Source of the DNA: Marasmius tenuissimus
Taxonomy: Eukaryota; Basidiomycota; Agaricomycetes; Agaricales; Marasmiaceae
DNA: 64,000 nt
Direction of reading: 5' to 3'
Assembly (NCBI GenBank): GCA_029532415.1
Contig: JAQOTA010000020.1
Coordinates: 930,001-994,000, forward strand
Below the pieces are notes generated by a model. It saw nothing but the letters and a program-made list of their open reading frames with translations, had not been told where the DNA came from and ran no database searches. Shown here in pieces: positions 35,086-46,093 of this stretch. A program made the position numbers and the translations under genes. The stretch's first letter is position 1. Each line of letters begins with the position of its first letter.

Positions 35086-38000
35086 TCTCTATTCCTCTTG
35101 ACCGTCGCATGTTCTCCTACCCCAAACCCTTGATCTTTCATACTACATCCTTTCCCCTATCCCGATGTAAAGCGCCACTCGTGGTGTATAATAAAATCTA
35201 ACTCGTAGGTCAAATCCTTCCAACACTCAAGAGTGTAGCTGAAGGGTGCGGGAATCGGGGATCGGCGTTGATCGTAGGTTCCGCTCTTAGCCAGACTGCA
35301 ATAGTAGGCTGAAGGAAATCTGACTCAAGAAACTATCCAACTAAGGTAGCTTCGCCTCTGAAACCAGTTCGGAGGTCAAAAGTGGGGTTCGGAAGAGAGG
35401 TCTATAGGTTGTTTCGGGGAGGTAGAGTTTGTTTGGTGCTTCAGAAGTGCGTTCTTAGGCTTCGACTAGCTTCAGAACCACTTGAACAGCGAGGGGCAAC
35501 AAGACAATCAAATCAAACAATGGCAATAAAGACTTCAATCAAGTCTGTCAATAACCGAAGACCAACTGTCAACGGCGAACAATATCCTCAGCCCAATTAG
35601 CTTTGGAAGTTCAACAATAGCTCAGCCAGTCAAGTCGGCGTCGCAGACAAACAATGTAAAGTCAAGGTCAAGCAAGTGTTCAATGGATTTTTCTAGGTTT
35701 AGGCAAACAAAGTTCTATTCCGTTCTAATGTCTCTCCAGAAGCGCTCCCAAGTCAACTGACTACCCAACAAGTGGAATAGCTTCATTTCCTCTGAATACT
35801 AATCGTACGGATTGCTTGGGGATTCTTAATGAAAACCCCACTGCTTATATACCCTAGGAGGCTCTAATTCTACCGAATTGTACAAATATCGAATAAACCA
35901 TGCCTCGGAGGCATAAACTACCTACTTTGGAATATACTTGGAGAGTTTTGTGTTTAATCTACGCTTTTGAACCCCAAAGTCAAAACCAATAATTTGCTTC
36001 GGAAGTATCATCAGCCTCGAACATTCTCTAACATTCTTTTCTTCCGGGTCTCTCCTATCGATGGTTCCGTTCTGCCTATCTGCCTCCGCAGCGTTGATTC
36101 TCCGGTTCTAGACCCTTCAATTGTCGTAGGTCATCCTGTTCTGTCTGCCTCCGAAGCATATACTCCCTTCGTCTGAAGCAAAGTACTTGCCTCCGAAGTG
36201 CTACTAGATGCCTATATTCATGGAGTTACCCAGCCGTTCATAGCCAGGTCGATGTCCTTTCCGTAGCTCGGATAATTCTGAGGTCCTGCCATCCATATGG
36301 CCGCCCCACTATATCCAATCTTGGTGCCTTGGATACCGGGTAATAGTTCAATGGTTCAGCCAGAACTCCCACTCGATTCTTTGGTACACCATTCCTTTCT
36401 TTCTAGTCCCTTGCCTCCCAGTGCAGTTGAGCACTGTGTTTTGCCACCAGCACCAACTATGCCCTTATTACAGTCAATATCTCCATGTACGAGTACAAGG
36501 GAGGTACCTCGACGGTGCAACTCCTTCAATCACTTCTCGATCATTGTTTAGCGCCCAGTGCCTGGTTCGGATCCACACCTCCGAAGCGCTAATTTCCTAG
36601 TTTCCGAAGTAAAATTTCCATTTCAGTGGCCAGTCCAGAGGTCAGTAAAAGCAAGTGCTACGTTGTCCCAATTCCTTGCTTACTTTTCCCCGAGCGTATT
36701 ATGGCACGCTTGCATAACATTGAAGACCACTTTCGCAACTTACTCTATAGTAAGCCTTTCTACTTTCTAGATTCCGAGGCGGCCTTCTGACTCCCTCTCC
36801 AGAGTTGTATAAGCTCTGGTGGTATCCAGAAGATTACTCTGATAAGATCAAGGAGCGCCGCATCATCCTACCCATTCCACTCGATGCAGAACGAGAAGCT
36901 ATCCTTGGAATCATCTTCCAGCAGTTCTTCCTCAGTCGCCACAGATCCGTCTACTGGGGCTACGTGATTCGTTACGATATGATCCAGGACGAAATCTATC
37001 TCTGCAAGGACACCTTTGACCACTTCATTCCTCACAACGCCAGGTCTGTCATCGACATGGTCGCCGAGTCCATTGCTCGAGTGGGATTCCTCGACTTCAA
37101 AACCGCTCGTACTCCTGGAGCCGTCAACGCTTGGATCGACGCCGTTGCCAGCTGTGCTGAGTGCCCAGCACCTCCGAAGCTTGACTATACCAAGCTCTCT
37201 TTCTTCCAGTATTCCCCTGTCATGGGTCGTTGGCTCTCTCGATCCTTTTCTTTCTATAATCCTATTTTATGCGATCCATTCTATACCGATTATCTAGATC
37301 ATGAAACCTTCATTGATTCTTATTATCCTGAAGATTCCGACGTAGATAATTACTTCGGTTGGGATGAGGTAGCTCTAGCCAATATGGATGACTAGCGTAA
37401 CCTGTAGTATACCTAGTATACTTGAATCAATCATGCCTCCAAAGCGAGGCCTCGACCTTATACCAAGCTTCTGAGGCTCGACTTAGTCTCGCTTTCCGAC
37501 CATCCATGCTTCCGCGGTGACTTCCTCTGTCTATCCCTACTAGTACGGGTCTTCGTTAAGTCTGATTCTGTTATTCTAATCCTTAGTACGATGCCTCCGA
37601 GCCACTGGAGATATTCCCTTGTTATGACTACAGGTCCTAGTCGTGCCTCCGAAGTGATACTTTCGTCAGTTATACAACTCCTACAGTTTTCAGAGATAAG
37701 GAGAGATGCCTCCGAGGTGCTATTCTCTCCTTATGCTAGGATCTGAGCCTCCCACTAGCCGCTCGGGACTCGCTCTAGTACTTGTATTACCTAGTCATTT
37801 CTTATCTGTTTTATGCTAAAATCGCACAAAAACAAGGCTCCGAAGCTGCTTTTTAATAGCAGGCGCTACACCGAAACTTTGATCCTACATATTTCATAAA
37901 CCTTCCACACCCTCATCCTTTTCTTCTCTCATCATCTTTCCCCTTCCGCCGGTGATTGGAAAATTCCATGTATACTACCGGGTATACTGTTGGTCTTGCT

Positions 38001-38500
38001 GAGTTGGCTGCCCAAAGAAGGTCCGGCGCACCCGATCAGTGAAAGAAGCCACTTCTATTGAAACGATCTTTGGCTATTCTCCTTTAGTGGAGGTAGTTTA
38101 GGGGCCTACTCCCCTTCCCAGGAAGACTTCGGCTATCTCAGCTTATAAACTGAGAGACGTCAGCTGGGCATTGCGAATTGATAGTAGTTCTTGGGCTCCA
38201 TAGCTACGTACATACATTTACCTACATACGATACAACCCGGGGTTGGTTTCCCTACGAGGCCAACTGACGAAGAACAAGTTTAGTTTTGAAGGAAAGTCG
38301 AACTAGACAAGTTATTACGATATTTACCCCTACAATACAACCCACAACTACCTGAGTGAGGTAGCCGGCGAAGAAGAAGACGAACAGCTGGTCTAAGATC
38401 GAAAATATAAGATCTCGATCAGTTTAGTAGTGGACTTTAGATTACCTTTTACTATACCACACAAACAACACCACACCCGTACCCAGAAACCTCGTACATC
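35086..38500 (+). repeat. 3.4-kb leader of element 2 with dispersed GCCTCCGAAG motif
   Basis: The long segment between primer site and gag contains many copies of a motif near TGCCTCCGAAGTGCTA, in both orientations because its core is near-palindromic. Clear examples: 35901, 35995, 36081, 36146, 36189, 36577, 36601, 37170, 37644, 37706 and 37836; more degraded ones lie near 35370, 35387, 36773, 37434, 37508 and 37590. Apart from the frame at 36754-37395 the leader has only weak coding signal (small ATG frames at 36297-36551 and 36558-36770). Confidence 0.65.
36754..37395 (+). CDS. extra leader ORF of element 2, unidentified
   Basis: Open frame 36754-37395 with coding-like composition: about 197 residues from a TTG at 36805, but the first ATG is only at 36979. 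A TTCTAG acceptor at 36770 would bring in LYKLWWYPEDYSDK as part of an exon, so a spliced transcript is possible. The sequence is rich in aromatic residues, contains LPIPLDAEREAILGIIFQQF and YWGYVIRYDMIQDEIYL, and ends in a very acidic Asp/Glu/Tyr tail. No membrane segment or signal peptide. I do not recognise it. It could be a captured host exon or an accessory retroelement protein. Confidence 0.5.
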   Translation, partial: AFLLSRFRGGLLTPSPELYKLWWYPEDYSDKIKERRIILPIPLDAEREAILGIIFQQFFLSRHRSVYWGYVIRYDMIQDEIYLCKDTFDHFIPHNARSVIDMVAESIARVGFLDFKTARTPGAVNAWIDAVASCAECPAPPKLDYTKLSFFQYSPVMGRWLSRSFSFYNPILCDPFYTDYLDHETFIDSYYPEDSDVDNYFGWDEVALANMDD

Positions 38501-39595
38501 ATGAGCGATAACGCCGAGAACCCACAACCCCACCCTATCGAAGACCCCGTCACCACACACCTAACCAATGAACAACGAAACCTCTTCTCACCTGACCTAG
38601 AACATGCCAATTTCTGGCAGCTCCTATGGGCTCTGTTCCGGACACTACTCCTATGGATCCAGAGCATCGCCCACGCCAGTGGAAATACCTCCACAGCAAC
38701 AGAGAGGATATCCGGAAACATAGACAAATTCACGAACCGAGAACCAAAGCTAGATATTTCCCCACCAGAGAAGTTTGCAGGCTCACCTGAGAAGGTTGAT
38801 GCTTTCGTAAACGCATTAGTCCTCTACTTCAAAGGAAAGAAGATTAACACAGATGAAGGGCGAATCATATATGCTCTCTCTATGGTTGTTGGCGGCACAA
38901 ATGACGTTGCTACCAACTGGGCAGATCTACAACGAAAACTGATTGTTGAAGAAGATGATAGCCGGTTGAAGACATGGAAGGACTTCCGCGACGCCCTGGT
39001 TGCCTACTTCAAGTACTCGTCCACCAAAGATGAGCTACAGACTAAACTCACCAACTTGAAGCAAGGAAAAGGGACTGCTGATGAATTTATCACGCAGTTC
39101 AAGGCAATCATGGGGAGGACAGCCTTTGATGATGAAGCTCTCTTGTACTGGTTTAAACTTGGGTTAAACGATGGGTTGAGGAAATTGGTTTGGAGCTTAC
39201 GTCCCATGCCGACAACTCTCAAAGAATGGATGAATGAAGCGTCAAATCAAGATTGCACCTATCGCATGGATCGAGAATATCAGGCACACAAACGTGGATC
39301 AGGGTCAGCACAAACAGAGAAAGCTAACAAAACCCCAGTCAACAACCATGCAGCCGCCACCACAAAGACCACAGAAGTCAAAAGGGAAACAGTAACAACT
39401 ACCCCGGATCCAAATGCGATGGATATAGATGCGATGAAGAAGAAGGGCCTGTGCTATAAATGCAAAAAGCAGGGTCATAGATTCTTCGAATGCCCTGAAG
39501 GAAAGGGCAAAGAGAAAGACCGATTCAACGTTCGAGAGTTGTCGAAAGAGGACAGGAAGGACTTGATAGAGGCATTGTTGAACCAGGATTTTTGA
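38501..39595 (+). CDS. gag: gag of element 2
   Basis: Intact 364 codons from ATG 38501. An N-terminal region with a hydrophobic helix (WQLLWALFRTLLLW, about residues 46-60) precedes the capsid-like core of gypsy gags (PEKFAGSPEKVDAFV at about 88, then a 'FKYSS ... LKQGKGTADEFITQFK' pattern). A CCHC zinc knuckle CYKCKKQGHRFFEC lies at about residues 318-331. The frame ends GAT TTT TGA. pol is open in the -1 frame from 39499, so a -1 slip of Phe-tRNA on T-TTT at the stop would give Gag-Pol. Confidence 0.9.
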   Translation: MSDNAENPQPHPIEDPVTTHLTNEQRNLFSPDLEHANFWQLLWALFRTLLLWIQSIAHASGNTSTATERISGNIDKFTNREPKLDISPPEKFAGSPEKVDAFVNALVLYFKGKKINTDEGRIIYALSMVVGGTNDVATNWADLQRKLIVEEDDSRLKTWKDFRDALVAYFKYSSTKDELQTKLTNLKQGKGTADEFITQFKAIMGRTAFDDEALLYWFKLGLNDGLRKLVWSLRPMPTTLKEWMNEASNQDCTYRMDREYQAHKRGSGSAQTEKANKTPVNNHAAATTKTTEVKRETVTTTPDPNAMDIDAMKKKGLCYKCKKQGHRFFECPEGKGKEKDRFNVRELSKEDRKDLIEALLNQDF

Positions 39596-42183
39596 ACACC
39601 CCAGGAGATAGTACCGACTCTAAGGGGGATTATGCTCTTCGATTTGTAAATTATAATGTAGTCATTCCGGAAATAGACGACACATTGAAACAGATCGAGA
39701 GAGGTACCTGGTTCAACAATTGGCGTCTGCGACCCTGGACAAGCCAGTGGTATGCACAGCGTCTGAGGCAAATGAAAACGGATATGGGAATCATTCTATT
39801 AAGGACGATGGTTCACCCAAAGAGGCGATCGGAGTGCACTGAATCAGTTCTCAAAGAGCTCAATCTACTGAACGACTGGAACGTTGTTGAAGCTCTTGAC
39901 GAACTTAAGAACCCACCACGTTACATTCGAGGAAATGGAAGCCAAACGAACATAGACCTGGTCATTAGCACTCTAGATGATCAGAGATCTTTGGACGTAA
40001 AAGCATTACTTGATAGTGGGTGTACAGGAAGTGCAATAAATGATCGCTTTATCCGAGAACATGGCATCAACACAAAGAAATACATCAGATCGATCCCTGT
40101 GTACAATGCAGACGGCACACTAAACTCGGGAGGCCCAATCTCAGAATACGTCAATCTGAGAATCACGATTGGTAACCATGTTGAAACACTTAGCTTTGCA
40201 GTCACCAACCTTGGCAAAGCAGATATGTTTATCGGTCATGAATGGCTAAGGAAACACAATCCGAGTGTCGACTGGCAGACAGGAAAGATCCTGTTTGATA
40301 GATGCCCAGATGAATGTCGCCCTATTGAGTCCAATGCTGAACCGGAAGATGATCCTGACGATGACAATTGTCCAGAGATAGAGGCTGGAGATCGAATACT
40401 CGTAGTAGATATCCAACAGGAATTACACATACGAGCTCAAGAAAACGTATCCACGAAACTAGCACAGGAAGCCCAAAAGGATAAAGGGGAGCAGACCTTT
40501 GAAGAGATTGTCCCAGAAGCATACCAAGACTTTAGGGACATCTTCGATAAGAAGGACTTTGACCAACTACCACCGAGACGCCCCTGGGACCATGCCATCG
40601 AACTAATCCCAGGAGCAAGAGGTCAAAACTCTGCTAAGATATACCCTCTTAGTCCTGCGGAACAGAAGGAGCTTGATGTATTCCTGGAGGAGAACCTGAG
40701 AACCGGCCGAATTCGACCATCTAAGTCACCAATGGCATTGCCCTTCTTCTTTGTCAAGAAAAAGGATGGAAAGCTGAGACCTGTGCAAGATTATAGAAAA
40801 CTCAACGAGCAAACAATTAAAAATCGCTATCCGTTGCCATTGACACAGGAACTCATTGACAAACTCAAAGGCGCTGTTTGGTTTTCAAAGATGGACGTTC
40901 GATGGGGTTTCAATAATATCAGGATCAAGGAGGGAGATGAATGGAAGGCAGCATTCCTCACAAACAGAGAGATGTTTGAACTGCTCGTCATGTTCTTCGG
41001 TCTTACTAATTCACCTGCGATGTTCCAAACAATGATGAACACCATTCTTCGTGAAGAAATCAACACAGGGAAAGTCGTCGTATACATAGACAATATCCTT
41101 GTCTTCACTAAGACATTGGAGGAACACAGGGAAATGGTTCACCGAATCCTAGAGAATCTTCGTGCACACAAATTGTACCTGAAACCAGAGAAATGCCAGT
41201 TTGAACAACTCGAAATTGAATTTCTTGGGCTGATCGTCGGGAAGGGACAAGTGAGAATGGATCCAGTCAAGGTGAAAGCTGTCAGTGAATGGCCCACACC
41301 AAAAGACAAGAGGGATGTACAACAATTCCTCGGATTCATCAACTTTTACCGACGTTTCATCCAAGATTTCTCACATGTGGCACATGCTCTGCACAAGCTG
41401 ACTGGGAAACATAGTTGGGATTGGACAAAAGCACAGGAGAGCGCATTCAATGACCTAAAGAAAAAAGTCACAAGCGCTCCAGTATTGGCCATACCCAGAG
41501 ACGATGGGAAATTCCACATTGAGGCAGATTCGTCAGATTTTGCTGTAGGGGCTATATTGTCACAATACCAAGATGGCAAATGGAAACCAATCGCATTCCT
41601 TTCTCACTCACTGAACGAAGCAGAGAGAAATTATGAGATCTACGACAAGGAAATGCTCGCCATTGTAATAGCCCTCCGCGAATGGAGACAATACCTGTTG
41701 GGTACTATGGAAGATTTCGAGATCTGGACAGATCATAAGAACCTCGAATACTTCAGAAAACCACAGGATTTGAACCAACGACAGGCTAGATGGGTAACTA
41801 TGATGCAGGACTACCACTTTACCCTGCACCATAAACCTGGACAGCAAAATGCTAAAGCGGACTACCTGTCGAGACGAGCAGGTCATGAGAGGGGGGTAAA
41901 TGACAACAAAAACATTGTTTTACTCAAACCGGAACTTTTCCGCCTCATTGTCATATCATCACTAGACGAAAGCATAATGACTCGGATCAAAGGAAACAAA
42001 GATCGAGATCAGTCTGTGATTGAATCGTTGACAAAGAAGGAAAAAGGCTGGGAAGAGAATGACGAAGTTGTCACATGGAAAGACAGGGTCTATGTTCCGA
42101 AAGATGAAAAGCTTAGGGAAGATATTATCCATCTTCATCACGATACATCCCTAGCTGGACATCCAGGACGGTTTAAGAGTTAG
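39499..42183 (+). CDS. pol: pol of element 2: protease, RT, RNase H, start of integrase
   Basis: Expressed by -1 shift from gag; independent ORF from 39592. Protease: ALLDSGCTGSAIND (catalytic D-S-G). RT: KKKDGKLRPVQDYRKLNEQT, DVRWGFNNIRI, FFGLTNSPAMFQ and the catalytic box YIDNILVF, in which the second Asp of the normal Y-x-D-D is Asn (codon AAT at 41092-41094). RNase H: EADSSDFAVG, YDKEMLAIV and WTDHKNLEYF keep the acidic residues. The frame stops at TAG 42181-42183 within the integrase zinc finger because one base is missing; the reading resumes in the next frame. Confidence 0.92.
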   Translation, partial: RKGQRERPIQRSRVVERGQEGLDRGIVEPGFLNTPGDSTDSKGDYALRFVNYNVVIPEIDDTLKQIERGTWFNNWRLRPWTSQWYAQRLRQMKTDMGIILLRTMVHPKRRSECTESVLKELNLLNDWNVVEALDELKNPPRYIRGNGSQTNIDLVISTLDDQRSLDVKALLDSGCTGSAINDRFIREHGINTKKYIRSIPVYNADGTLNSGGPISEYVNLRITIGNHVETLSFAVTNLGKADMFIGHEWLRKHNPSVDWQTGKILFDRCPDECRPIESNAEPEDDPDDDNCPEIEAGDRILVVDIQQELHIRAQENVSTKLAQEAQKDKGEQTFEEIVPEAYQDFRDIFDKKDFDQLPPRRPWDHAIELIPGARGQNSAKIYPLSPAEQKELDVFLEENLRTGRIRPSKSPMALPFFFVKKKDGKLRPVQDYRKLNEQTIKNRYPLPLTQELIDKLKGAVWFSKMDVRWGFNNIRIKEGDEWKAAFLTNREMFELLVMFFGLTNSPAMFQTMMNTILREEINTGKVVVYIDNILVFTKTLEEHREMVHRILENLRAHKLYLKPEKCQFEQLEIEFLGLIVGKGQVRMDPVKVKAVSEWPTPKDKRDVQQFLGFINFYRRFIQDFSHVAHALHKLTGKHSWDWTKAQESAFNDLKKKVTSAPVLAIPRDDGKFHIEADSSDFAVGAILSQYQDGKWKPIAFLSHSLNEAERNYEIYDKEMLAIVIALREWRQYLLGTMEDFEIWTDHKNLEYFRKPQDLNQRQARWVTMMQDYHFTLHHKPGQQNAKADYLSRRAGHERGVNDNKNIVLLKPELFRLIVISSLDESIMTRIKGNKDRDQSVIESLTKKEKGWEENDEVVTWKDRVYVPKDEKLREDIIHLHHDTSLAGHPGRFKS

Positions 42184-43505
42184 AGCTGATTACCCGAAAC
42201 TATTGGTGGCCTAAGATCAATTTCGATGTCAAACGTTACATCAACGGATGTGACAGATGTCAAAAGGCAAAACCAAGAAGGGAAAAGCTTGCGGCACCGC
42301 TTCAGCCAAATGAAATTCCGGAGAAAGCATGGGAAATAGTAACGATCGATTTCATAGGCCCACTCCCACTATCTCAGGGCCGAGATATGATCATGGTTGT
42401 AGTAGATTGCCTGACCAAGAAGGCGATTTTCATTCCCACAAACCAACAGATTACTTCGGAAGGAACAGCACGGCTTTATATTGAACATGTGTTCAAGGAA
42501 CATGGATTACCCTGAAAGGTTATCTTAGACCGAGGACCTCAGTTTGATTCGAAATTCATGGAGAGTTTGTTCCACATACTCGGAATCGACTCAAATAAGT
42601 CTACAGCATACCACCCCCAGACAGACGGCCAGACAGAACGAGTGAACCAGGAAATCAAAAAGTACCTACGAATCTTTATCAACTTCAGACAAGATGACTG
42701 GGTCGATTGGTTAGCCATTGCCCAGTTTTCATACAATGATAAGGTTCATTCAAGTACTGGTCAATCACCGTTCTTCATGAATTACGGATAACATCCTTGG
42801 AAAGGAATGGAACCAAGGAGGAATGGGACTAGGAGTCCACGAGCAGAGCACTTTAGTAAGACCATGAATCAGATCCGAGAAGAAGCTGCTTCATCACTAA
42901 AACATGCAGCAGAAACCATGAAGCACTTCTACGATCAAAACCGGTCTGACTCCAGGGAATATGAAGAGGGTGACCAAGTCTATGTTGAGGCCACAAATAT
43001 ATCCAGTAAACGCCTGGCCAAGAAACTAGATAATAAACGTCATGATCCTTTCAAGGTCTTGAAAAAGATTGGTTCTTTGTCATACAAACTAGAACTCCCG
43101 AATACCTGGAAGATACACCCAGTCTTCAATGAAGCTCTACTTACTCCATACCATCCTCCTGAATTCCCCTCACAAGAGAAACCTCCTCCTCCCCCTCCTA
43201 TCAAAGCAGATGGTGCAAAAGAATATGAAGTTGAAGAGATTGTAGATAGTCAATTGAATGATAAAGGAAAGATAGAATACTACGTCAGTTGGAAGGGTTA
43301 TCCTGTAGAAGAAAACACTTGGGAACCCATAAGTAACTTAAAGAATGCGAAGGAAGCGATTGCAGACTTTCATAGAATAAATCCTATGGCTCCTAAGCCA
43401 AAGAACTTTCGATATCTAGTTATGTACACACTACTATATCCTACCTCTCAAATGACAGGAAAACGATCTTCTCATCACGAGGACGTGATCCTTAAAGGGG
43501 GGGGT
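42180..43505 (+). pseudogene. integrase and chromodomain part of element 2 pol, broken
   Basis: Continues pol in another frame: the finger ends CDRCQKAK, then the catalytic core (TIDFIGPLP; LDRGPQFDSKF; QTDGQTERVNQEIKKYL). Two stops interrupt it: TGA at 42513-42515 and TAA at 42789-42791. After the second stop come a GPY-like region (YEEGDQVYVEATNI, KIHPVFNEALLTPYHP) and a good chromodomain near 43225-43385 (YEVEEIVDSQLNDKG, YYVSWKGYPVEENTWEP) with aromatic-cage residues. With the frameshift and stops this cannot be made as one protein. Confidence 0.9.
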
Positions 43506-43507
43506 AA
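43490..43507 (+). promoter_or_regulatory. polypurine tract of element 2
   Basis: CCTTAAAGGGGGGGGTAA directly before the 3' LTR, with eight consecutive G. Confidence 0.8.
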
Positions 43508-43874
43508 TGTCATGAATTTCCCTCCTATCTTATCTTTTCTCCTTATCTTATCCTTTTCCATCTTATCTATATCTTATCCCTCACATGACTCGTATCTTAT
43601 CATATGGACACATGGTAGATACATGAAGGGACCCACATGCTGTAGACACATGTTGGTCCTGTTTCAGATACTGTTTCACGATGTCATACCTCACCGTAGA
43701 CACACGCCGCAGTCCTCCAAGTAGTATATAAGAAGTAGATACTCTGCATGTATTCCCCAGTCTTGAGCTGGTTTATTCCTCACCAGTATTGAGTTCTCTA
43801 TTCTTTGCCTCATTCTTCGTTGTCTGAAAGCTTAGTGCGACGCGTCACCAGGTCCGAACTGGTGATTGCTGACA
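43508..43874 (+). repeat. 3' LTR of element 2
   Basis: 367 bp; I see no difference from 34706-35072. Followed by the GTATG target duplication. Confidence 0.95.
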
Positions 43875-44095
43875 GTATGTATCTGACATTTCCTAAATCA
43901 CGGACTGAGTGAATGGTGATACCAACAAGAGAAACAAGAGTCGACGCGGCGAAAGAGATTTCATGGTCACCATGCGACAGGGTCCGTGGGTTAAGGTGTC
44001 ATATTAAGTAGCTGCCAGGAATGATAGAGTCGTATAGACAATTGTTTCGACGCATTAGCGCAACGATATGCCCAGGATGTTGGAGGTTACTCTTC
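43875..44095 (+). pseudogene. intron and exon 2 of decayed gene X2; empty site of element 1
   Basis: Starts with the intron donor GTATGT and continues to an AAGAG acceptor near 43940, then exon 2 (DAAKEISWSP). It lacks a 17-bp piece present in X1, which throws the frame. At 43946-43949 (GCGG, complement CCGC) the sequence runs uninterrupted through the site where X1 carries element 1. X2 also lacks the TIR element. Confidence 0.6.
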
Positions 44096-44116
44096 TGAGT
44101 CTTCAGGATCAGAAGC

Positions 44117-44190
44117 GATTTGGTTGAGACAAAGACAAACAAGACGCGATCAGGTGGCAGAGTTCGGCATTTCCCACATGACGCGTTTCA
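44117..44190 (+). pseudogene. short coding-like fragment repeated at 52149-52211
   Basis: One frame reads RRDQVAEFGISHMTRF; the copy at 52149-52211 reads TRDQVTAQFGISRMT. Shared over about 65 bp of DNA. Parent unknown. Confidence 0.4.
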
Positions 44191-44429
44191 ACCAGTGAAG
44201 GGTCAACTAGGTTGCAAATGTCTGCCGGCTTTCGGGATCAATGAGATCCGAACCAACACATCAGGAAGCACCCAAAACCGTTGAGAGGATTTGCGCCACA
44301 TAGAGCATGCTCTGAGGAGACACGAAACATGGACTTGGTGAGAAATTATCATAGTACAAGATACTGGATGTTGTGTACATTACAACACTGCGGGTATCAT
44401 AGGTCCAATCTCTATATCAAAGTCTGTTA

Positions 44430-45265
44430 CTAGTCAATAGTTACTCCCATCTTGGCTGTTTTGGCGCTTGTTTGCCATCTGGTTCCCCGTCGTAAAGGTA
44501 CTGTAAGAGTGACCCTTCGACATTCGAAGTGCACGTTGAGAAGCTTGAATCTGGTGCACCATGCCACCGTGGCCAGAAACCGCTCAATATATCGCATGTC
44601 TCCCTCTGAGGGCACGTAATCATCCGGAATGTTGATGGGATAGTAAGGGTCGGGGGTTGAAGCAAGGGGTGCAGGGATGTTCTCAACGTGATCTCAAAGG
44701 ATAGTGGTATTCTGAGAAGGCTGGACAGGGAAGAACACGTTGACATGAGCTTGAGCACCAGGTAGGAAGGCGGTCGGCAGGCAGGTGGGTGACTGGGGGG
44801 CAAACTCGAGAGACTTGGAGTGATCAATGGCACTACTCTGGACACGTCCACTAGAGCTGGACTCCACTGTTTTAGCTTTGCGAGTTTTAGCTTGCTTGGT
44901 CGAATTGCCCGTTGCTCCAGGCTTCAACCCTGCGAGTTGATCTGTGGGTTATTTCCCATACATATTTTGAGGTCATTAGGCACATAATCCCACAGTTCTG
45001 TGTCAAATCAATTGATTTAAAGGTATTATGCGATACGCACCGAGTGACAGAATGCCTCAACGACTGATGGTGGTAGTGCTTTGATGAAGAGTTTGTCTGA
45101 TACGGATTTTGCTGCCATCATTGCTGGTGGAGAGGCGGCGAGGGTACTGGCAACGGTGGTGGTACACGGAAAAGGAATAAGAATCAACAATCTATTGTGG
45201 ATGAGAATGTATGCGCCATACTGTCTCAAACCGATCGCATCGAGGATGTGTTTGACAACGGTCAA
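44430..45265 (-). pseudogene. unidentified gene with an in-frame TGA (gene C)
   Basis: Two coding-like blocks: 45265-45050 (KHILDAIGLRQYGAYILI, then FIKALPPSVVEAF), and after an apparent intron 44935-44430 (KPGATGNSTKQAKTRKAKTV ... STPDPYYPINIPDDY ... RYIERFLATVAW). The second block is a single frame broken by TGA at 44694-44696, with clear continuation in frame. I could not fix the splice phase between the blocks. No domain recognised. Lies beside decayed X2 and the decayed bHLH-like gene, so this is a small graveyard of duplicated genes. Confidence 0.4.
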
Positions 45266-46093
45266 AGATAATGACGGTCAGGAGGAAAGGAGGCTCTGTT
45301 TGTACCTCTTTGCCCGGTTACCTTTTTTGGGGCCCTCACCGGAATGTACCGATTCTCAGTCAGATCCAACACATACTAGCCAATGTGTCGCTTCTCATTC
45401 TATGTGTCACTACTCTTACTGATCTAATGCTTCATATCTTGTATATATTCGCCGGCTTTCCCATGCTGCAATCTGAGTTTATACAGGCTGGAATACAAAC
45501 CTCAGACAGAATACAAGATGAATGGTATTCCGACCGAACATCACTAGATATTCGAAGTTCAGCGGCGCAAACTCTGCGATAGCTTGTCTGCATGAGATAC
45601 ACAGAAGGAGGCATCCCAATATTCATGAACATCACATTTCTGAGCCAAGCTCTTCTAACATGATGAGCACCATGATCAAAGCTCGGCAAGCAAGATTGAG
45701 AGGTATATTGACCAGTACTCCGGATCCCAGAGTCCAGACTCGGAACATCAAGCGGCCATATCATCCCATCCAAGGCTGCCAAACAGAGATGGACTGTAAC
45801 CTGTGGGCTGTGGGCTTGCGGTACAAGCTACTCGACTTGAAGCCCTTTGCCCGAGAGCCATTTCGAGTCACTCTTCCCGGGGATCATTGTTTCCTGATGT
45901 CACCAATTCATTGGATAAGGTATAGAGCTCTATTTTTTTGTAGTGGAGATAAATGGGTTATGTCAAGTCGCAATTATGGATGAAGTGGGCTATCGGAGAC
46001 AAGATAGGCTACTGAATTCGAACAACCATCTGGGCGAGATTCCATGTATACCAATTCAAGAAAATACAAGTACAGTCACAGAGCGACCAAGAT
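45266..46093. other. no supported gene
   Basis: Spacer between gene C and the bHLH-like pseudogene; open frames on the plus strand (45522-45983 the longest) show no motif and overlap each other. Confidence 0.4.

Larger units (their letters stand above)
34706..43874 (+). mobile_element. chromodomain Ty3/gypsy retrotransposon, element 2
   Basis: 9,169 bp; 367-bp LTRs (TGTCA...TGACA), 5-bp target duplication GTATG (34701-34705 and 43875-43879), Tf1-like self-priming signal, a long leader with an extra ORF, gag with CCHC knuckle, pol in the -1 frame, integrase ending in a chromodomain, and a G8 polypurine tract. I found no difference between the LTRs, which implies a very recent insertion, yet pol is multiply disabled. 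Orientation is the same as element 1. By the family it should integrate with guidance from the chromodomain towards heterochromatin. Confidence 0.95.
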
